Positions 46,656 to 55,322 of a DNA stretch of 64,000 nt are shown here, one piece after another. Below the pieces are notes generated by a model. It was not told the origin of the DNA. It ran no database searches and saw only the letters and a list, made by a program, of their open reading frames with translations. This stretch comes from Saccharicrinis sp. UBA6048 (GTDB lineage: Bacteria > Bacteroidota > Bacteroidia > Bacteroidales > Marinilabiliaceae). Position numbers and translations under genes: made by a program. Positions within the stretch are counted from its first letter, which is position 1. Every line of letters starts with the position of its first letter. The stretch is taken from the NCBI GenBank assembly GCA_002429115.1, contig DIYS01000001.1, positions 1-64,000 on the forward strand, written 5' to 3'.

Positions 46656-48377
46656 ATGGAAAAACGGTGGAGCATAAAACCCGAGAGTGATGAAGATAAA
46701 GTTGATCACTTATCTGAGGTTCTGAATATAAATCGCGTATTAGCCAACCTTCTGGTTCAGAGGGGTGTTTCTAATTACGACGAGGCGAAAGCGTTTTTTC
46801 GACCTAAACTGACTGATCTGCATAATCCTTTTTTGATGAAGGATATGGAAGAGGCAGTGCATCGTATCGTTAAAGCCTTTGATAATAATGAACGTATTCT
46901 CATTTATGGCGATTACGATGTGGATGGTACCACCAGTGTTGCGCTTGTCTATTCTTTTCTTAGTCTGCATTACAACGATCTGAATTACTATATCCCTAAC
47001 CGCTATGAAGAAGGCTATGGTATATCGTATAAGGGGATTGATTACGCTGCTGATAACAACATCACACTGGTAATTGCACTCGACTGTGGAATTAAGGCGG
47101 TTGAGAAGATGGATTATGCCCGTGAAAAAGGCATCGATTTTATCATTTGTGACCACCATACACCTGGCGATCAATTGCCGAATGCAGCAGCTTGTCTGGA
47201 CCCAAAACGACCAGACTGCAACTATCCGGATAAAAACCTTTCGGGATGTGGTGTGGGTTTTAAGTTAATGCAGGCCTTTTGCCGATACAAAGATTACAAA
47301 GAATCACAATTATACGATCTGATTGACCTGGTAGCAGTTAGTATAGCGTCTGATATCGTACCAATAAGTGGTGAAAACAGAATATTAGCCTATTATGGTC
47401 TTGAGAAACTGAATTCAAACCCGGGCATTGGATTGAGTTCAATTATTAAAATTGCCGGCATGGAAGGCCGCGAAATCACCATTAGTGATATCGTTTTTAA
47501 AATTGGTCCGAGAATAAATGCTGCCGGCCGAATTGATGCCGGAAGTGATGCTGTAGATTTACTGGTAAGCCGCGACTCAGGCAATGCAGGCCTGATGAGC
47601 AAAGACATTGATGAATGCAATGAAACCCGCAAGGATTTAGACAGAAGCATTACCATCGAAGCGCACGATTTAATCGCCACCAACCCTGAATTACTACGTA
47701 AAAAATCCACTGTTCTTTATAACAAAGACTGGCACAAAGGGGTCATTGGCATCGTTGCATCACGATTGACCGAGTCGTTCTATCGACCTACCATCATCAT
47801 GACCGAATCAAAAGGTTTTGCGACAGGTAGCGCACGTTCTGTAGAAGGTTTTGATCTTTATAAAGCTATTGAATCGTGCAGCGATTTATTGGAGAATTTT
47901 GGCGGTCATATGTACGCTGCCGGATTAACCATGAAAATTGAGAACATTCCTGCCTTTAAAGAGCGTTTTGAAAAATTTGTGGAGGATAACATCCTGGCCG
48001 ATCAGTTAATCCCACAAATCGAAGTAGACTCAAAATTACACCTTAAGGATATCACCCCTAAATTTCATCGGATACTAAAGCAATTCCGCCCGTTTGGACC
48101 GGGTAATATGAAACCTGTATTTATTTCGGAACGGGTATTTGACTACGGCACCAGTAAATGCGTTGGTAAGGATAAAGACCATTTGAAACTGGAAATTATA
48201 GAAGAACACTCTGCTGCTATCAAACAAGGCATCGCTTTTTCTATGGGTAATGCGATTGATAGCATTAAGTCAAACGATCCTTTTGATGTATGTTATACCA
48301 TTGAAGAAAACGTATATAATGGCATCACATCCTTGCAGGTAATGGTGAAAGACCTAAAATTCCCTCACGCAGAGTAA
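46656..48377 (+). CDS. recJ: single-stranded-DNA-specific exonuclease RecJ
   Basis: This 573-residue 5'-3' single-strand exonuclease works in recombination and mismatch repair. Motifs are YGDYDVDGTTSVAL (about 84-97), DCGIKAVEKMDYAREKGIDF, the DHH motif in FIICDHHTPGD (about residue 165), and the DHHA1-like GVIGIVASRLTESFYRPTI and SARSVEGFDLYKAIES. The start MEKRWSIKPES is as in other Bacteroidota. The end is followed by a long gene-free stretch. Confidence 0.96.
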   Translation: MEKRWSIKPESDEDKVDHLSEVLNINRVLANLLVQRGVSNYDEAKAFFRPKLTDLHNPFLMKDMEEAVHRIVKAFDNNERILIYGDYDVDGTTSVALVYSFLSLHYNDLNYYIPNRYEEGYGISYKGIDYAADNNITLVIALDCGIKAVEKMDYAREKGIDFIICDHHTPGDQLPNAAACLDPKRPDCNYPDKNLSGCGVGFKLMQAFCRYKDYKESQLYDLIDLVAVSIASDIVPISGENRILAYYGLEKLNSNPGIGLSSIIKIAGMEGREITISDIVFKIGPRINAAGRIDAGSDAVDLLVSRDSGNAGLMSKDIDECNETRKDLDRSITIEAHDLIATNPELLRKKSTVLYNKDWHKGVIGIVASRLTESFYRPTIIMTESKGFATGSARSVEGFDLYKAIESCSDLLENFGGHMYAAGLTMKIENIPAFKERFEKFVEDNILADQLIPQIEVDSKLHLKDITPKFHRILKQFRPFGPGNMKPVFISERVFDYGTSKCVGKDKDHLKLEIIEEHSAAIKQGIAFSMGNAIDSIKSNDPFDVCYTIEENVYNGITSLQVMVKDLKFPHAE

Positions 48378-49119
48378 TATCAAAGCTTTGTCCTTTTATT
48401 CTTAAGGCCTTATACTTCGCTTAGAAATATCGCCTTAGCTATGACTATGTTTCTCCTGATTATCATCGGATTTTTAGTCTGGCCGAAACCTCATTGGCAG
48501 AAGCACTATTTTTAATAACTATAAATAACACTTTAAAATACCAAAATAACTTTTGGGTATTCATAGGGGTATAAATAATAAAAAATCATTTTTTATTTAG
48601 TTAGGTCTACATTTTATAGGGGTTGATTTTAAAAAAATCATTTTAACAATTATTCACATCTCCTTAGAAAGGGGGTTAGATTCATATTCTGCGTTTAACT
48701 AAAATTAAATTGTTAACTATGAGTTAATTAGATCTTATATTTTTTTGAAGATTAAGATGCGTGGAATAAATTTTTATCTATATTTAGGCCGAGAAAGTTA
48801 AGCCCTTTCCCTTAAATTAGATAAAATCCAGATGAAAAAAGGTTCGGCATTGCCGGGCCTTTTTGCATTTTAAGAGCTTCTAAATTCAAAGAAAGCCCTT
48901 CTCATTAACTTTAATGGTTAATAAAAAACCAATCAACTTAAAGGCAGGTAGCGGCACAACAAAGCTCACTTTGTACTGTTTTAAGGTGTAAATAATTAAC
49001 AAAACCAGTTTGTATAATAACGCAATTAGTATTTTTACTTAATAATTCATTAGAGAATACTAAATATCTAAGGTCATTCTACCTGTGAGCACATTTGATT
49101 ATAAAATGGTATAGCTGCT
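48378..49119. other. gene-free region with candidate RNA transcript
   Basis: About 740 AT-rich bases without a convincing protein gene. A strong terminator lies at 48836-48866 with no gene upstream of it except recJ, whose stop is 460 bases away. This suggests either a long recJ 3' UTR or a small RNA ending at 48866. Short ORFs here (13, 14 and 24 codons) are too small to support. GGGGTA-like words at about 48565, 48618 and 48672 recall the 23-24 kb motif. Confidence 0.4.
48836..48866 (+). terminator. orphan intrinsic terminator
   Basis: AAAAAGG-TT-CGGC and GCCG-GG-CCTTTTT pair (U-G pairs in the middle) around a three-base loop, followed by T-rich sequence. It has no adjacent upstream gene. 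Confidence 0.75.
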
Positions 49120-50754
49120 ATGATCACTCAACCAACAAAGAGATTTTTCAATTTATTAATAAGGTACAAATCTGTATTAAAGCAGATCTACCTTTATGCC
49201 TTTTTTATTGGTATCATCAACCTGACTTTGCCAATTGGTATTCAAGCCATCATCAACTACCTTCAAACCGGAGAATTAACTTCAGCCTGGTTTATTTTGG
49301 TAGGATTTGTTCTGATAGGTATACTTTTGACCGGTATACTCCAGGTTTTACAGATTCTTCTCGTTGAAAATGTACAGCAGGATTTGTTTGTCCGTTCAGC
49401 ATTTGAATTTGCTTATCGCATACCGCGCATCGCTTTTATCAAGCTAGATACCATTCATGCCCCTGAATTAGTGAATCGTTTTTTCGACACCTTAACCATA
49501 CAGAAAGGGTTACCGAAGATTCTGATTGACTTTTCACTGGCTCTGTTCCAGATATTTTTCGGCCTGATTCTATTAACTGTTTATAGTTCCTATTTCGTAA
49601 TACTTGGTTTTGTATTGGCCAGCCTACTATGGATCATATACAAAATAACCGGCAATAAAGGACTAAAAACCAGTCTTGAAGAAAGTAAACACAAATACAT
49701 CCTGGCCCATTGGCTGGAAGAAATCGCGCGAACGAATGCCAGTTTCAAATTATTCAATATAAACCGACTCCATCTGAAAATAGCAGACGATGGTGCCGGT
49801 AACTATATTGAAGCCCGTCAAAAGCACTTTAAAGTACTTTTACGTCAATATTGGTTATTTATAGGTTTTAAGCTAACCATTGCAGGCGGATTACTAATTT
49901 TGGGCAGTGTACTAGTTTTCCAGGAAAAGATAAATCTTGGTCAGTTTGTGGCCGCCGAGATTGTTATTATTTTAATTATCAACTCTGTTGAAAAAGTAAT
50001 ACGACTTATTGAGACCATTTATGATGTGCTTACCGGACTTGAAAAGATTGGTTACATTACAGATTTGGAACTAGATACAGATAAAGGAACTTCCTCAGTC
50101 AATGGCAATGAGGGATTATCAGTATCAGCACAGTCTATCTCAGTTGTCTTTTCTGAAGAAAATAAACCAGTCATCGATAATCTGTCGTTTGATATACGAC
50201 CAAACGAAAAAGTAGTACTTCAAGGACCATCCGGCAGCGGCAAATCAGTTCTCACCAAATTGCTTTCAGGCCTTTATACCATTAATAAAGGTGAGTTGCT
50301 GATTAATGATATTCCTCTTTCTCATTATAATTTGGATAATTATTTTGCGTCCATTGGGGTGAATTTACCAACGAATGAACTGTTCGAAGGCAGTATAAAA
50401 GATAATATACTGATGGGACGAGATTTTACTGAATCTCAACTTAATGAAATCCTTCAGTTCCTAAGGCTTGATGAATTCATAAATTTTCAGGTTAATGGTA
50501 TTGATACAATAATGGATAGTGGCGGCAGAAGGTTTCCAAGAAGCATCATACAAAAAATTCAACTTGCCCGAATTCTAATTCATAAGCCCAAACTTTTAAT
50601 ATTGGAAGAACCCTTACATTTTCTTGAGGAATCAGAAAAAATCAGGATTATTGACTACCTCACATCAGATGCATATAAAGCTACAATTATAGTAGTATCC
50701 GATTTCGGCTATTGGCAGCAAAAATGCAACCGTACAATTAACTTAAACCTATAA
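49120..50754 (+). CDS. type I secretion-like ABC transporter, non-canonical ATPase
   Basis: This 544-residue protein has a six-helix ABC type 1 membrane domain (about 20-310) with no N-terminal peptidase domain, followed by a nucleotide-binding domain (about 330-544). Walker A is normal (GPSGSGKS, about residue 369). The signature is DSGGRRFPRS instead of LSGGQ, Walker B reads LILEEP with Glu in place of the usual Asp, and the H-loop position is SDF with no His. Such changes suggest slow or no ATP hydrolysis. It is followed by HlyD and TolC-like genes, 12 and 39 bases apart, so it is the inner-membrane part of a type I-like export complex whose cargo is unknown. Confidence 0.88.
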   Translation: MITQPTKRFFNLLIRYKSVLKQIYLYAFFIGIINLTLPIGIQAIINYLQTGELTSAWFILVGFVLIGILLTGILQVLQILLVENVQQDLFVRSAFEFAYRIPRIAFIKLDTIHAPELVNRFFDTLTIQKGLPKILIDFSLALFQIFFGLILLTVYSSYFVILGFVLASLLWIIYKITGNKGLKTSLEESKHKYILAHWLEEIARTNASFKLFNINRLHLKIADDGAGNYIEARQKHFKVLLRQYWLFIGFKLTIAGGLLILGSVLVFQEKINLGQFVAAEIVIILIINSVEKVIRLIETIYDVLTGLEKIGYITDLELDTDKGTSSVNGNEGLSVSAQSISVVFSEENKPVIDNLSFDIRPNEKVVLQGPSGSGKSVLTKLLSGLYTINKGELLINDIPLSHYNLDNYFASIGVNLPTNELFEGSIKDNILMGRDFTESQLNEILQFLRLDEFINFQVNGIDTIMDSGGRRFPRSIIQKIQLARILIHKPKLLILEEPLHFLEESEKIRIIDYLTSDAYKATIIVVSDFGYWQQKCNRTINLNL

Positions 50755-50766
50755 TCCTTTGTAGCC

Positions 50767-52140
50767 ATGTTGAATATATCGAAAAACAGCATTCGTAAAT
50801 TTATCCGTCTGAGTGATTTTAAATCCTTTGAACTTGTAAAAAGAAGCCAGGTAAAACAGGCTCCTCTTTATATAATGCTTGGCTGCTTTGTTATACTCAT
50901 TATTGGATTGTTTTTGCCATGGACACAAAATATAAGTGCCAAAGGTTATGTAACCACCCGCCAGCCCGAACATCATCCACAGGCGCTGCAATCGGTTATA
51001 CCAGGTCGCATTGAAAACTGGTTTGTGCGCGAAGGCGACTTTGTTTACAAAGGTGACACCATCCTTTATATCACCGATGTAAAGAGCGAATATTTTGACC
51101 CTAACCTTCTGGAGCGAACCGGTGAACAGTTAGATGCTAAAAATAAAAGTCTGGAATCGTACGACATCAAAATTGATGCACTCAATAAACAATACGATGC
51201 GTTAAAAAAAGCGTATGAATTGAAACGCAAACAGACATTACAGAAGTTAAATCAGGCTCAAAATAAAATCCGAATGGATAGCATTGATCTGGCAACTTTA
51301 AAAAACAACCTTGAAATTTCCGCCGATCAGTATAAACGAACCAAAGAACTATATGACAAAGGCCTGAAAAGCCTATCAGAATTACAGGATAAACAATACA
51401 AACAGCAAGAGGCAGAAGCCAATGTCAGTGTGCAACAAAATAAACTGATCAACCAGCAGAATACACTGAGCATTTTAAATATCGAATTACTTTCCATAGA
51501 ACAGGAGTATGCCAATAAACTGGCCAAATCACAATCGGATATGCAAACTGCGGTATCCTCTAAAATGGAAGGTGTGGCCACCATGTCCCGATTACAAAGC
51601 ACTCTGAGCAATTATAGTGAGCGTCAAAAGTTTTACTACATCACTGCTCCACAAACTGGCTACATTACTAAAATTATAACGAAAGGACTTGGGGAAACGG
51701 TTAAAGCTGGCGCCGATATTGCGATCATTGTGCCCGATGAATACGATTTAGCTGTTGAGATATATCTTAAGCCAAATGATTTACCCTTACTGCATGTTGG
51801 TAATCATGTACGACTCCGTTTTGACGGATGGCCTGCCATAGTGATCAGTGGATGGCCCGAATCATCAACAGGTGTGTTTGGTGGAACCATCGTAGCCATT
51901 GATCAGTTTATCAGTGAAAACGGGTTTTACCGTGTATTAATAAGCCCTGATGAATCAGAAAAAAGCTGGCCTGATCAGTTACGAGTTGGAGCAGGGGCTG
52001 AAGCATTTTTTCTGCTAAGCGAAGTGCCCGTATGGTACGAGGTATGGCGACAGCTTAATGGATTTCCCGCTCGCTTTTATCAGCCTAAACAAGAAAAGAA
52101 CGAGTTCAAACGAAAAGCACCCATCAGATCAATTAAGTAA
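50767..52140 (+). CDS. HlyD-type membrane fusion protein
   Basis: This 457-residue periplasmic adaptor of the export complex has one membrane helix (about residues 36-56) and a long coiled-coil hairpin at about 115-275. Lipoyl-like halves surround it (IPGRIENWFVREGDFVYKGD and TAPQTGYITKIITKGLGETV), and a C-terminal barrel domain ends in a basic tail. It starts 12 bases after the ABC gene and would join it to the TolC-like partner. Confidence 0.92.
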   Translation: MLNISKNSIRKFIRLSDFKSFELVKRSQVKQAPLYIMLGCFVILIIGLFLPWTQNISAKGYVTTRQPEHHPQALQSVIPGRIENWFVREGDFVYKGDTILYITDVKSEYFDPNLLERTGEQLDAKNKSLESYDIKIDALNKQYDALKKAYELKRKQTLQKLNQAQNKIRMDSIDLATLKNNLEISADQYKRTKELYDKGLKSLSELQDKQYKQQEAEANVSVQQNKLINQQNTLSILNIELLSIEQEYANKLAKSQSDMQTAVSSKMEGVATMSRLQSTLSNYSERQKFYYITAPQTGYITKIITKGLGETVKAGADIAIIVPDEYDLAVEIYLKPNDLPLLHVGNHVRLRFDGWPAIVISGWPESSTGVFGGTIVAIDQFISENGFYRVLISPDESEKSWPDQLRVGAGAEAFFLLSEVPVWYEVWRQLNGFPARFYQPKQEKNEFKRKAPIRSIK

Positions 52141-52179
52141 TGTTGAATACTAAATACAACCGCTAGTGCACTACTGAAA

Positions 52180-53589
52180 ATGAAATTACTAACCACCATA
52201 AGAAGCTTCACGATCGTATTATTATCAATCAGTGGATTAACGGTATCTGCTCAAACCGATAGCCTTGTATTGAGTTATCAGGAGTATATCAATAATATAT
52301 TAGCCTATCATCCGGTTGCTCAAAAAGCCCGCCTTAAACTGCAATATGGCGAAGCACAAATTATGAGTGCCAAAGGAAGCCTTGATCCAACCATTGACGC
52401 AAGCTGGAACAGTAAAGAGCTAGATAACAAACGCTACTATGAAAAGCTAAAAACAAAACTTAAGTTTCCGACAAGTCTGGGCATTGCCTTCACAGGTGGC
52501 TATGAGAATAATGACGGCCAATACCTTAATCCTGAAAATAAAACGGATGAATATGGTTTGTGGAACCTTGGTATTGAAGTGGATGTATTAAATGGATTAT
52601 TAGCCAACGAAAGAAACACAGCCATTCGTCAGGCACGCGAATACCAATACCTTTCGGAAAACGAACAAAACATCCTGTTAAATGATTTGCTTTATAATGC
52701 CTTATACGCTTATCATACATGGCAAATGTATTATTACTCGATGGAGGTGCTAAATGAAAATATTGCCATCGCCCATAATAACTTTGTAAACACACGCAAA
52801 GCCTTTGGTGCAGGAGAAAAAACAGCGATTGATACGCTCGAGGCTGGCATTGTTTACCAGGAGGCCATTGGTTTGTTTAATAAGAATGATATATATCTTA
52901 TTAAGGCACGGCAAGCGGTGGAGAATTATTTATGGTTCGAACTAAAACCTCTTATGCTTCAGCCCGATTCGAAACCAGAAAACTACGAAAAACTTTACAA
53001 CACAACATGGACTGAACTAGATTCGGTACTTATTAGTAAACATCCTTCTATTTTATCAGCCATCAATAAATTAAGCATTTCTGAAATTGAGCAACGCCTC
53101 AAACGCGAAAAGCTAAAACCTAAACTCAAGCTGAAATACAACGCCTTGCTAACTACCTCGGATAACATTCATATTCATGAGTTTGACTTATCAAATTACC
53201 AGCTGGGAATTGGTTTTTCAATGCCCCTGTTCCTCAGAAGTGAAAGAGCTGAAGTACAAAAAGGTAAGTTAAAGATTCAAGAGCAGGAATTAGATTTGAT
53301 CTATAAGAAAAATGAACTCTACAACAAAGCTAAAGCAAGCTGGCAGCAACAAGCTATATTAAAAGAACAAATCACGATTTATAATCAAAATGCCATTAAC
53401 TACGAGCGCTTGCTCAATGGTGAAAATGAAAAATTCAGGTATGGTGAGAGTTCCGTTTTTCTGCTCAATAAACGACAAGAAAAGTACATAGACGGAAAAC
53501 TCAAATTAGCGGAAGCCTATGTGAAATTTCAACTGGAAGTACTCAATTATCTTTACTTGTCAAACCAATTATTCACTGACGAAAATTAG
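52180..53589 (+). CDS. TolC-family outer-membrane channel
   Basis: This 469-residue protein has a signal peptide (MKLLTTIRSFTIVLLSISG) and the OEP fold: two repeated helical-coil halves with QIMSAKGSLDPTIDASWNSK-type strands and long helices (about 150-210, 340-460). It is the outer-membrane duct for the ABC/HlyD pair, and the three genes form one operon. Confidence 0.93.
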   Translation: MKLLTTIRSFTIVLLSISGLTVSAQTDSLVLSYQEYINNILAYHPVAQKARLKLQYGEAQIMSAKGSLDPTIDASWNSKELDNKRYYEKLKTKLKFPTSLGIAFTGGYENNDGQYLNPENKTDEYGLWNLGIEVDVLNGLLANERNTAIRQAREYQYLSENEQNILLNDLLYNALYAYHTWQMYYYSMEVLNENIAIAHNNFVNTRKAFGAGEKTAIDTLEAGIVYQEAIGLFNKNDIYLIKARQAVENYLWFELKPLMLQPDSKPENYEKLYNTTWTELDSVLISKHPSILSAINKLSISEIEQRLKREKLKPKLKLKYNALLTTSDNIHIHEFDLSNYQLGIGFSMPLFLRSERAEVQKGKLKIQEQELDLIYKKNELYNKAKASWQQQAILKEQITIYNQNAINYERLLNGENEKFRYGESSVFLLNKRQEKYIDGKLKLAEAYVKFQLEVLNYLYLSNQLFTDEN

Positions 53590-53630
53590 CGGCTATCCCA
53601 TAGAGTTCATCAATAAAAATAGGCTGCCAT

Positions 53631-54227
53631 TTATACCTTAACTTCTTCGGGCTTAATTAAACCATGCATAACCGCGTAAACAGTTAATCCCGCAATGGTC
53701 TTTATACCGAGTTTTTCGGTAATGTTCTTACGGTGAGAGATAACTGTGTTAATGCTGATATATAATTTATCGGCTATCTCCTTATTGGCATAACCTAAGG
53801 CCACATTTTTTAAAACATCAACTTCACGCTCACTTAGTAAGGCTGAGTTTTCTGAGTCATTAATATCCTTGTTTTGCTCATAAAAGAAACTCTGAAATTT
53901 GTCCAAAATCTCTTGCCGACTATCATCTTGCGAAATATAACTAACGTGCGAATCGGAATACTTTTTATCATCTGAAAGAACCAAAAATCTGGTACACGGG
54001 CACTGCAACCTGATTTTTCTAATCGCTTTATTTTCTATTTTATTAAAAATGTCATGATCAAATATTATGAAGTCGATGTCTCTATTCTCTTGCAAACATT
54101 TTAGGGTCGAATCAACGGAATTAACTTCAAACAAATCAGGCTCTATCCCAATAACGCTTAGTATTGTTTTTACTCCCAGACGATGGATAAAGTGACGTTC
54201 TGCAATACATACTTTTGCTTTCTTCAT
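53631..54227 (-). CDS. LuxR-type response regulator
   Basis: From the ATG at 54227, one base after the previous gene's stop, the 198-residue protein has an N-terminal receiver-like domain (about 1-110) in which the usual phospho-acceptor Asp area is FIIFDHDIFNK. A C-terminal LuxR HTH follows (SEREVDVLKNVALGYANKEI, LYISINTVISHRKNITEKLG). It would bind DNA, probably controlling nearby genes. It is co-transcribed with the hemerythrin-like gene, so the latter may provide an oxygen, nitric oxide or iron signal. Confidence 0.92.
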   Translation of the reverse strand: MKKAKVCIAERHFIHRLGVKTILSVIGIEPDLFEVNSVDSTLKCLQENRDIDFIIFDHDIFNKIENKAIRKIRLQCPCTRFLVLSDDKKYSDSHVSYISQDDSRQEILDKFQSFFYEQNKDINDSENSALLSEREVDVLKNVALGYANKEIADKLYISINTVISHRKNITEKLGIKTIAGLTVYAVMHGLIKPEEVKV

Positions 54228-54228
54228 A

Positions 54229-54984
54229 TTACTTTCTATTGCAGTTTTCAAGCACCTGTTTTTCTAATAACTTAACTTTTGGCACCAACACTTTATCCTC
54301 AATTCGTGTATGATCTTCAAGATCAGATTCAAGTCTGAACAACTCAAAAAGTAATTTTTGGCATACATCTTTACACACCAATGGTGGCAGATATCTAATA
54401 ATTAAGTTCTTCAGATCGCTGAGTTTCAACTCAACATTTTCATGATTATTGGCATATTGATCAATGGGCTTGCTTTCGATTATTTGTAATACATCATCCG
54501 AAATACAGTTGCTTTCTATCGCTTTTTCAAGCAACTCAACATAGGGAAAAACATCAGTATCCTCCCGGTTTAAATGGTTAATCAATTCAATTTTATACTC
54601 AGCAAAGAAATCGCTTAAAAGATCAATATTCTTCCGATTATCAACTGTTACTTCTTGTTTTATTTGGCTGATATACGACTCTATTTCAGGTAGCTTAACA
54701 TTAAGATAATAGGTATGTGTATTGGATAAATACTTAATGATCAATGATGCCTTGAAATTTTGCAATTGCTCCTGGGGGAAGTAATCATGATTGTGGTATG
54801 AGTTGATTATCTCGATAAAAAAAGACGTATTAATCGCATAATCTTCACAAACCTCAGAAACTGTTTTATTACCAAAACCATACTCAATACCGAACCTACC
54901 AATTATTGGGATCAATCGATAATCGAGATGTATTATATCTGCCATTTTCATCTTGGCAGTCAGTGGCAACTTATTATTCATCAT
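54229..54984 (-). CDS. hemerythrin/ScdA-like protein
   Basis: This 251-residue cytosolic protein has an N-terminal ScdA/RIC-like region (MADIIHLDYRLIPIIGRFGI) that lacks the usual Cys pair, and a helical bundle with hemerythrin-type His/Glu ligands in NTHTYYLN, INHLNREDTDVFPYVELLEK and LEDHTRIEDKVLVPKVKLLE. Such diiron proteins bind oxygen or nitric oxide or repair iron centres. Its stop is one base from the response-regulator start, supporting a sensing role. No metal-binding assay is implied. Confidence 0.85.
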   Translation of the reverse strand: MMNNKLPLTAKMKMADIIHLDYRLIPIIGRFGIEYGFGNKTVSEVCEDYAINTSFFIEIINSYHNHDYFPQEQLQNFKASLIIKYLSNTHTYYLNVKLPEIESYISQIKQEVTVDNRKNIDLLSDFFAEYKIELINHLNREDTDVFPYVELLEKAIESNCISDDVLQIIESKPIDQYANNHENVELKLSDLKNLIIRYLPPLVCKDVCQKLLFELFRLESDLEDHTRIEDKVLVPKVKLLEKQVLENCNRK

Positions 54985-55270
54985 TCCCTCAGATATAATA
55001 ACATTTACATATTACACAAATCCTTCGCCTTATATAACCAACTGTATATATACTTATTGAGCCATAAATAAACAGTTAATCTGAAACCTATTTCTTATTT
55101 CAGATGTAATAGTTCCTCCTAAAGTGATCAGTGTGCTGGCATTGGTTTGTGTTGACATCAAAAGTATACATCAGCACGCTTATTTAAAATCACCATTTGT
55201 TATGAATTTAACCGGAAAATGAAGCGTACAATAGTCAATTGTTAGGATACAAAAGGAAAATTGATGGTAC
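54985..55270. other. promoter region of the hemerythrin gene
   Basis: It contains ATCTGAAA-(11 nt)-TTTCAGAT at 55079-55105, a possible operator, and a longer imperfect stem AGTGTGCTG/CAGCACGCT at about 55130-55180. No gene was seen. Confidence 0.45.
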
Positions 55271-55302
55271 AAAAAAAGCAGCTACCAAAAGGCAACTGCT
55301 TT
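55271..55302 (-). terminator. terminator of the Na/Pi cotransporter gene
   Basis: On the minus strand, AAAGCAGTTGCC pairs with GGTAGCTGCTTT (two G-U-type pairs) around a short loop, with a T run after it. Confidence 0.82.
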
Positions 55303-55322
55303 CATCGAAATCATATTTTTAA

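Noticed and set aside
48441..48515. 24-codon hydrophobic ORF (MTMFLLIIIGFLVWPKPHWQ) after recJ
   Set aside because: It is in the recJ frame after the stop and very short. No start context or conservation can be judged.
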